Assembly (NCBI RefSeq): GCF_049994355.1
Contig: NZ_CP188257.1
Coordinates: 3,906,001 to 3,970,000, forward strand
Source of the DNA: Angustibacter sp049994355
GTDB lineage: Bacteria; Actinomycetota; Actinomycetes; Actinomycetales; Angustibacteraceae
DNA length: 64,000 nt
Direction: 5' to 3'
This document shows, in pieces, positions 61,339 through 64,000 of this stretch. The notes under the pieces are model-generated. The model worked only from the letters and a program-made list of their open reading frames with translations. It made no database searches and had not been told where the DNA came from. The number at the start of each line of letters is the position of its first letter. Positions within the stretch are counted from its first letter, which is position 1. A program made the translations under genes and the position numbers.

Positions 61339-62267
61339 CGGCGTCCCCCGCGACCATCGCGGCGCTGCTGCTAGTCACCCTGGTGGTGACCGTGCTCGGG
61401 CTCGCCGCGTTCCGGGACAGCTACCAGCGCGACCGGGCGATCCGGGAGAGCGCGGCGGGTCTGGCCAGCGGTGACCAGGTGGGCCGGCTGCGGCGACGCT
61501 GGAACTCGCGGGTCCGGCGTACGGACTACGGGCACCGGCTCGACCGCCGCCTGGCCGGTGCGACGCTGAGCGTCGGCCCGGGCGACTACGTGCTGCTGGT
61601 CGGGGTCTCGGCACTGCTGCTCGCACTGATCAGCCGGCCGCTGCTGGGCAACATCGGTGCGGTCGTCATCGCGCTCGCCGTCGTGGTGAGTGCGAGCAGG
61701 TGGCTGGACCGCAGGCGCCGCAAGCGCGTCGAGGCGTTCGTCGCGCAGCTGCCCGACCTCGCTCGGGTGCTGTCCAACGCGGCGTCCGCGGGGCTGGCGC
61801 TGCGCACGGCCATCGACCTGGCGGCCCGTGAGATGCCGGCTCCGGCGGCCGAGGAGTTCGGCGAGGTCGCTCGCCAGCTCGCGCTCGGGCAGAGCCTGGA
61901 CGACGCGCTGGAGGACCTGCGCGAGCGCCTGCCCTCGCGCGAGCTGGCCGTGCTGGTGCAGACGCTGGTGATCCAGAGCCGGGCCGGCGGGGCCCTGGTC
62001 TCGGCGCTGGTGAACATCGCCGCAACGCTGGAGACCCGCAAGGAGCTGCGCCGCGAGATCCGGACTGCGGTTTCCGGTGCGCTGTTCGGCGGCTACACGG
62101 TCGTCGGCATCGGCGTCGCCTCGGTGCTGATCATGAACCTGATCACCCCCGGCGCGCTGGACCAGCTCAGCCAGACCCTGATCGGCCAGGGCGTGATGCT
62201 GGTGTCCGGTGTGCTGTTCCTGGTCGGGTTCCTGCTCATCCGCAAGATCACGGACATCGAGATCTGA
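61335..62267 (+). CDS. tadB: Tad pilus inner-membrane platform protein TadB
   Basis: 310 aa type II secretion F-domain protein. N-terminal helix (IAALLLVTLVVTVLGLAAF), two helices at about 75-115, the cytoplasmic T2SSF domain (LPDLARVLSNAASAGLALRT, then REMPAPAAEEFGEVARQLAL), and C-terminal helices. Platform partner of TadC, engaged by TadA. GTG 61335 overlaps the tadA stop, and the stop overlaps the tadC start by one base. Confidence 0.93.
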   Translation: MTASPATIAALLLVTLVVTVLGLAAFRDSYQRDRAIRESAAGLASGDQVGRLRRRWNSRVRRTDYGHRLDRRLAGATLSVGPGDYVLLVGVSALLLALISRPLLGNIGAVVIALAVVVSASRWLDRRRRKRVEAFVAQLPDLARVLSNAASAGLALRTAIDLAAREMPAPAAEEFGEVARQLALGQSLDDALEDLRERLPSRELAVLVQTLVIQSRAGGALVSALVNIAATLETRKELRREIRTAVSGALFGGYTVVGIGVASVLIMNLITPGALDQLSQTLIGQGVMLVSGVLFLVGFLLIRKITDIEI

Positions 62268-63160
62268 TGGCCGTCCTGCTCATCCCGCTCGCGACCACCG
62301 CCGTGGTCGGGCTGGCCGTGATCGGGTGGCGGATGGCGCGCAGCACCGGCCTCGAGCTCGTCGAGGGCACCTTCGACCTGGGGGTGGACGCGGACGCCAC
62401 ACCCCCGTTGGTCGCGCGGCTGATCGACGGCCTCGGCGTGCGCTTCCAGCGCTTCCTGCTCGCCGCCTACGGCACCCGCCGGCTGGCCGCCCTGGACCGC
62501 CGGCTGGCCCGGGCCGGCCGCCCGGAGGGCATGGCGACCCGTGACTTCGTCCGCCGGCAGGCCGGTTTCGCGGTGATCGGCGTGGTCGCGGCGCTCTTCC
62601 TGCTGCTGGCTGGGCAGGCCCTGATCGGGCTCATCGTCTTCCTGCTGTTCGCCGGCTGGATGGACTTCTGGCTGCGCGGGCTGGCCAACCGCCGCCAGGC
62701 CCAGATCGCGCGCGAGCTGCCGGACTTCCTGGACGTGCTGGCTGTCACCGTGACGGCCGGCCTGTCGTTGCAGGCCGCGCTGGAGCGGGTCTCGTCGGTC
62801 GAGCAGACCCCGCTGTCGGACGAGGTGCGCCGCGTGCTGGACGACATGCGGCTCGGCCTGGCCCGACGGCAGGCGTTCGAGCAGTTGCGCGAGCGCAACG
62901 ACACGCCGTCCCTAGGCTCGTGGGTGACCGCGATGCTGCAGGCCGAGGAGCTCGGCACGCCGCTGTCCCAGGCGCTGAACGACATCGCCGGCGAGGTGCG
63001 CCGCGAGGCCGCGCAGGTGGCTCGGCGGGCGGCGGCGAAGGCCACCCCCAAGGTCAGCCTGGTGGTGACGCTGGTCATCGTGCCGGGGGCGATCCTGCTG
63101 ATCATGTCGGCGCTGGTGCTCAGCCAGATCGCCAACCTGAAGGGCATCTTCGGTGGCTAG
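62267..63160 (+). CDS. tadC: Tad pilus inner-membrane platform protein TadC
   Basis: 297 aa second T2SSF platform protein. N-terminal helix, paired helices near 100-130, F-domain (ELPDFLDVLAVTVTAGLSLQ, then LGLARRQAFEQLRERNDTPS, SWVTAMLQAEELGTPLSQAL) and terminal helix VTLVIVPGAILLIMSALVLS. ATG 62267 shares a base with the tadB stop. Its 3' end overlaps the histidine kinase gene by 8 nt. Confidence 0.93.
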   Translation: MAVLLIPLATTAVVGLAVIGWRMARSTGLELVEGTFDLGVDADATPPLVARLIDGLGVRFQRFLLAAYGTRRLAALDRRLARAGRPEGMATRDFVRRQAGFAVIGVVAALFLLLAGQALIGLIVFLLFAGWMDFWLRGLANRRQAQIARELPDFLDVLAVTVTAGLSLQAALERVSSVEQTPLSDEVRRVLDDMRLGLARRQAFEQLRERNDTPSLGSWVTAMLQAEELGTPLSQALNDIAGEVRREAAQVARRAAAKATPKVSLVVTLVIVPGAILLIMSALVLSQIANLKGIFGG

Positions 63161-64000
63161 CGCGCGCGGGCTCAGCGAGCTGGTCAAGATCCTGTGCGAC
63201 CTGCGACTGGCCGCGCTGGCCCTGCTGGTGGTCACCGAGGGCCTGGCCGACGCGCCGCTGTGGACCCTGCTGGTGGCGATCCTGGTGCTGCCGCTCAGCT
63301 TCCTGCCGGTGCGCTGGTGGGACGGAGTCGGCCAGCGGATGCTGTCCGCGCCGTGGTACCCGGTGGTCGACACCGTGGCGACGGTGCTGGTGCTCGTGCT
63401 GTTCGGGGTCGGCAGCTCGGCGCTGGTCTACGTGGGCGCGTCGCTGGCCCTGCTCGGCGCGGCCTGCCGGCTGCGCGGGGTCGTGCTGGCGGTCAGCGCA
63501 GTGGTCGGGCTGCACGTGCTGGCCGTCGTCCCGCTGGCCCACGACGGGGACCAAGTGGCGGCCGAGATCGGCGGCATGCTGGGCCGGCTGCTGCTGCTGT
63601 GCGCCTGCGCGCTGCTCGGCCGGCGGCTCAGCAACCTGCTGACCTCGCGGGACGCGCTCTACCGCCGGGTGCACGCCAGCGAGCTGAGCCGGGCGCACGC
63701 CGAGGAGCGCACCCGGCTGGCCCAGGAGATGCACGACAGCCTGAGCAAGACCCTGCACGGCCTGCACCTGCTGGCCACCAGCCTGACCCGTCGGCTCGAG
63801 CAGGACAGCAGCAGCCGCGCCGCCGATGCCCGCGCGCTGATGGCCGCCAGCGAGCTGGCCCGAAACGACTCGCGCCGGCTGCTCGCCGACCTGCGACACG
63901 CACCGGAGGAGCTGACTCCTGCGCTGCGCGACGTCGCCGAGCGCTGGCGCGCGCAGCACCCGGACGTCGTGGTCGACGTCCGGGTGGCTGAGCGCGACCT
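63153..64000 (+). CDS. Sensor histidine kinase (HisKA_3), cut by window edge
   Basis: About 282 residues visible from GTG 63153; the HATPase domain lies beyond the window. Four or five helices in the first 165 residues (LAALALLVVTEGLADAPLWT, then VVDTVATVLVLVLFGVGSSA), then the HisKA_3 domain with His194 in RLAQEMHDSLSKTLHGLHLL. The SLSK after the His departs from the usual SLGH. The 8-nt overlap with tadC means it is co-expressed with the pilus, suggesting a dedicated NarL-type two-component control; a regulator gene just outside the window would be expected. Confidence 0.88.
   Translation, partial: MASARGLSELVKILCDLRLAALALLVVTEGLADAPLWTLLVAILVLPLSFLPVRWWDGVGQRMLSAPWYPVVDTVATVLVLVLFGVGSSALVYVGASLALLGAACRLRGVVLAVSAVVGLHVLAVVPLAHDGDQVAAEIGGMLGRLLLLCACALLGRRLSNLLTSRDALYRRVHASELSRAHAEERTRLAQEMHDSLSKTLHGLHLLATSLTRRLEQDSSSRAADARALMAASELARNDSRRLLADLRHAPEELTPALRDVAERWRAQHPDVVVDVRVAERD

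Overview
The window is a gene-dense, very GC-rich stretch of an actinobacterial chromosome. Support for this comes from the many GTG starts, the 1-4 nt ATGA/GTGA/TGATG gene overlaps and the actinobacterial gene neighbourhoods: mannose-1-phosphate guanylyltransferase beside sdhCDAB, folD-DUF3017-mdh, purH-purN-DUF6350, and sucCD beside a B12-binding mutase subunit and an M23 peptidase. Genus cannot be fixed from sequence alone; a Kineosporiales/Frankiales-type actinomycete is a guess. No rRNA, tRNA, CRISPR array or insertion sequence was seen, and no gene-free stretch exceeds about 260 bases.

Layout. 1-10.4 kb: a methylmalonyl-CoA mutase catalytic subunit cut by the left edge, a frameshifted AbiEi/DUF559-like pseudogene, manC, the succinate dehydrogenase operon, a D,D-carboxypeptidase, and a trpS/2'-5' RNA ligase-like/YihY operon. 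10.5-21.3 kb: a galactoside utilisation island with two divergent arms. One arm is solute-binding lipoprotein, two permeases and GH36 alpha-galactosidase; the other is GH42 beta-galactosidase, DeoR regulator, galT and galK. The ABC ATPase and galE are absent and must be encoded elsewhere. 21.3-32 kb: accessory genes (DUF1304, MFS, SHOCT protein, NarL-type two-component pair, YbjQ, secreted S1 protease, lipoprotein, beta-lactamase-fold hydrolase, membrane proteins, exonuclease III, CAP protein). 32-51.4 kb: central metabolism (icd, mdh, folD, purH, purN, sucCD, B12 mutase subunit) with small actinobacterial genes, a SigE-type ECF sigma operon, a 14-TM MFS pump, an M23 peptidase and DUF192.

51.5-64 kb: surface-structure genes. 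A GT2 processive glycosyltransferase precedes a tightly coupled operon of at least 12 genes for a Tad/Flp-type pilus or secretion machine (CpaB, CpaE, two TadE-like units, TadA, TadB, TadC, then a histidine kinase cut by the right edge). Its features look new to me. The lead gene encodes a 493-residue protein with a class III prepilin N-terminus and a very large ectodomain. Four uncharacterised genes follow (DUF3592-like, TM protein, lipoprotein, zinc-ribbon protein). The CpaE-like ATPase is fused in frame to a complete TadE-like pseudopilin with its own predicted prepilin-peptidase site, with no internal start codon at the junction.

A second unusual signal is a 64-nt hairpin element present twice (21342-21405 and 48523-48586). 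The copies match at 55 of 64 positions, and two of the differing stem pairs are compensatory. Each copy lies next to a G-rich (C-rich on the other strand) tract just beyond the stop of a minus-strand gene.
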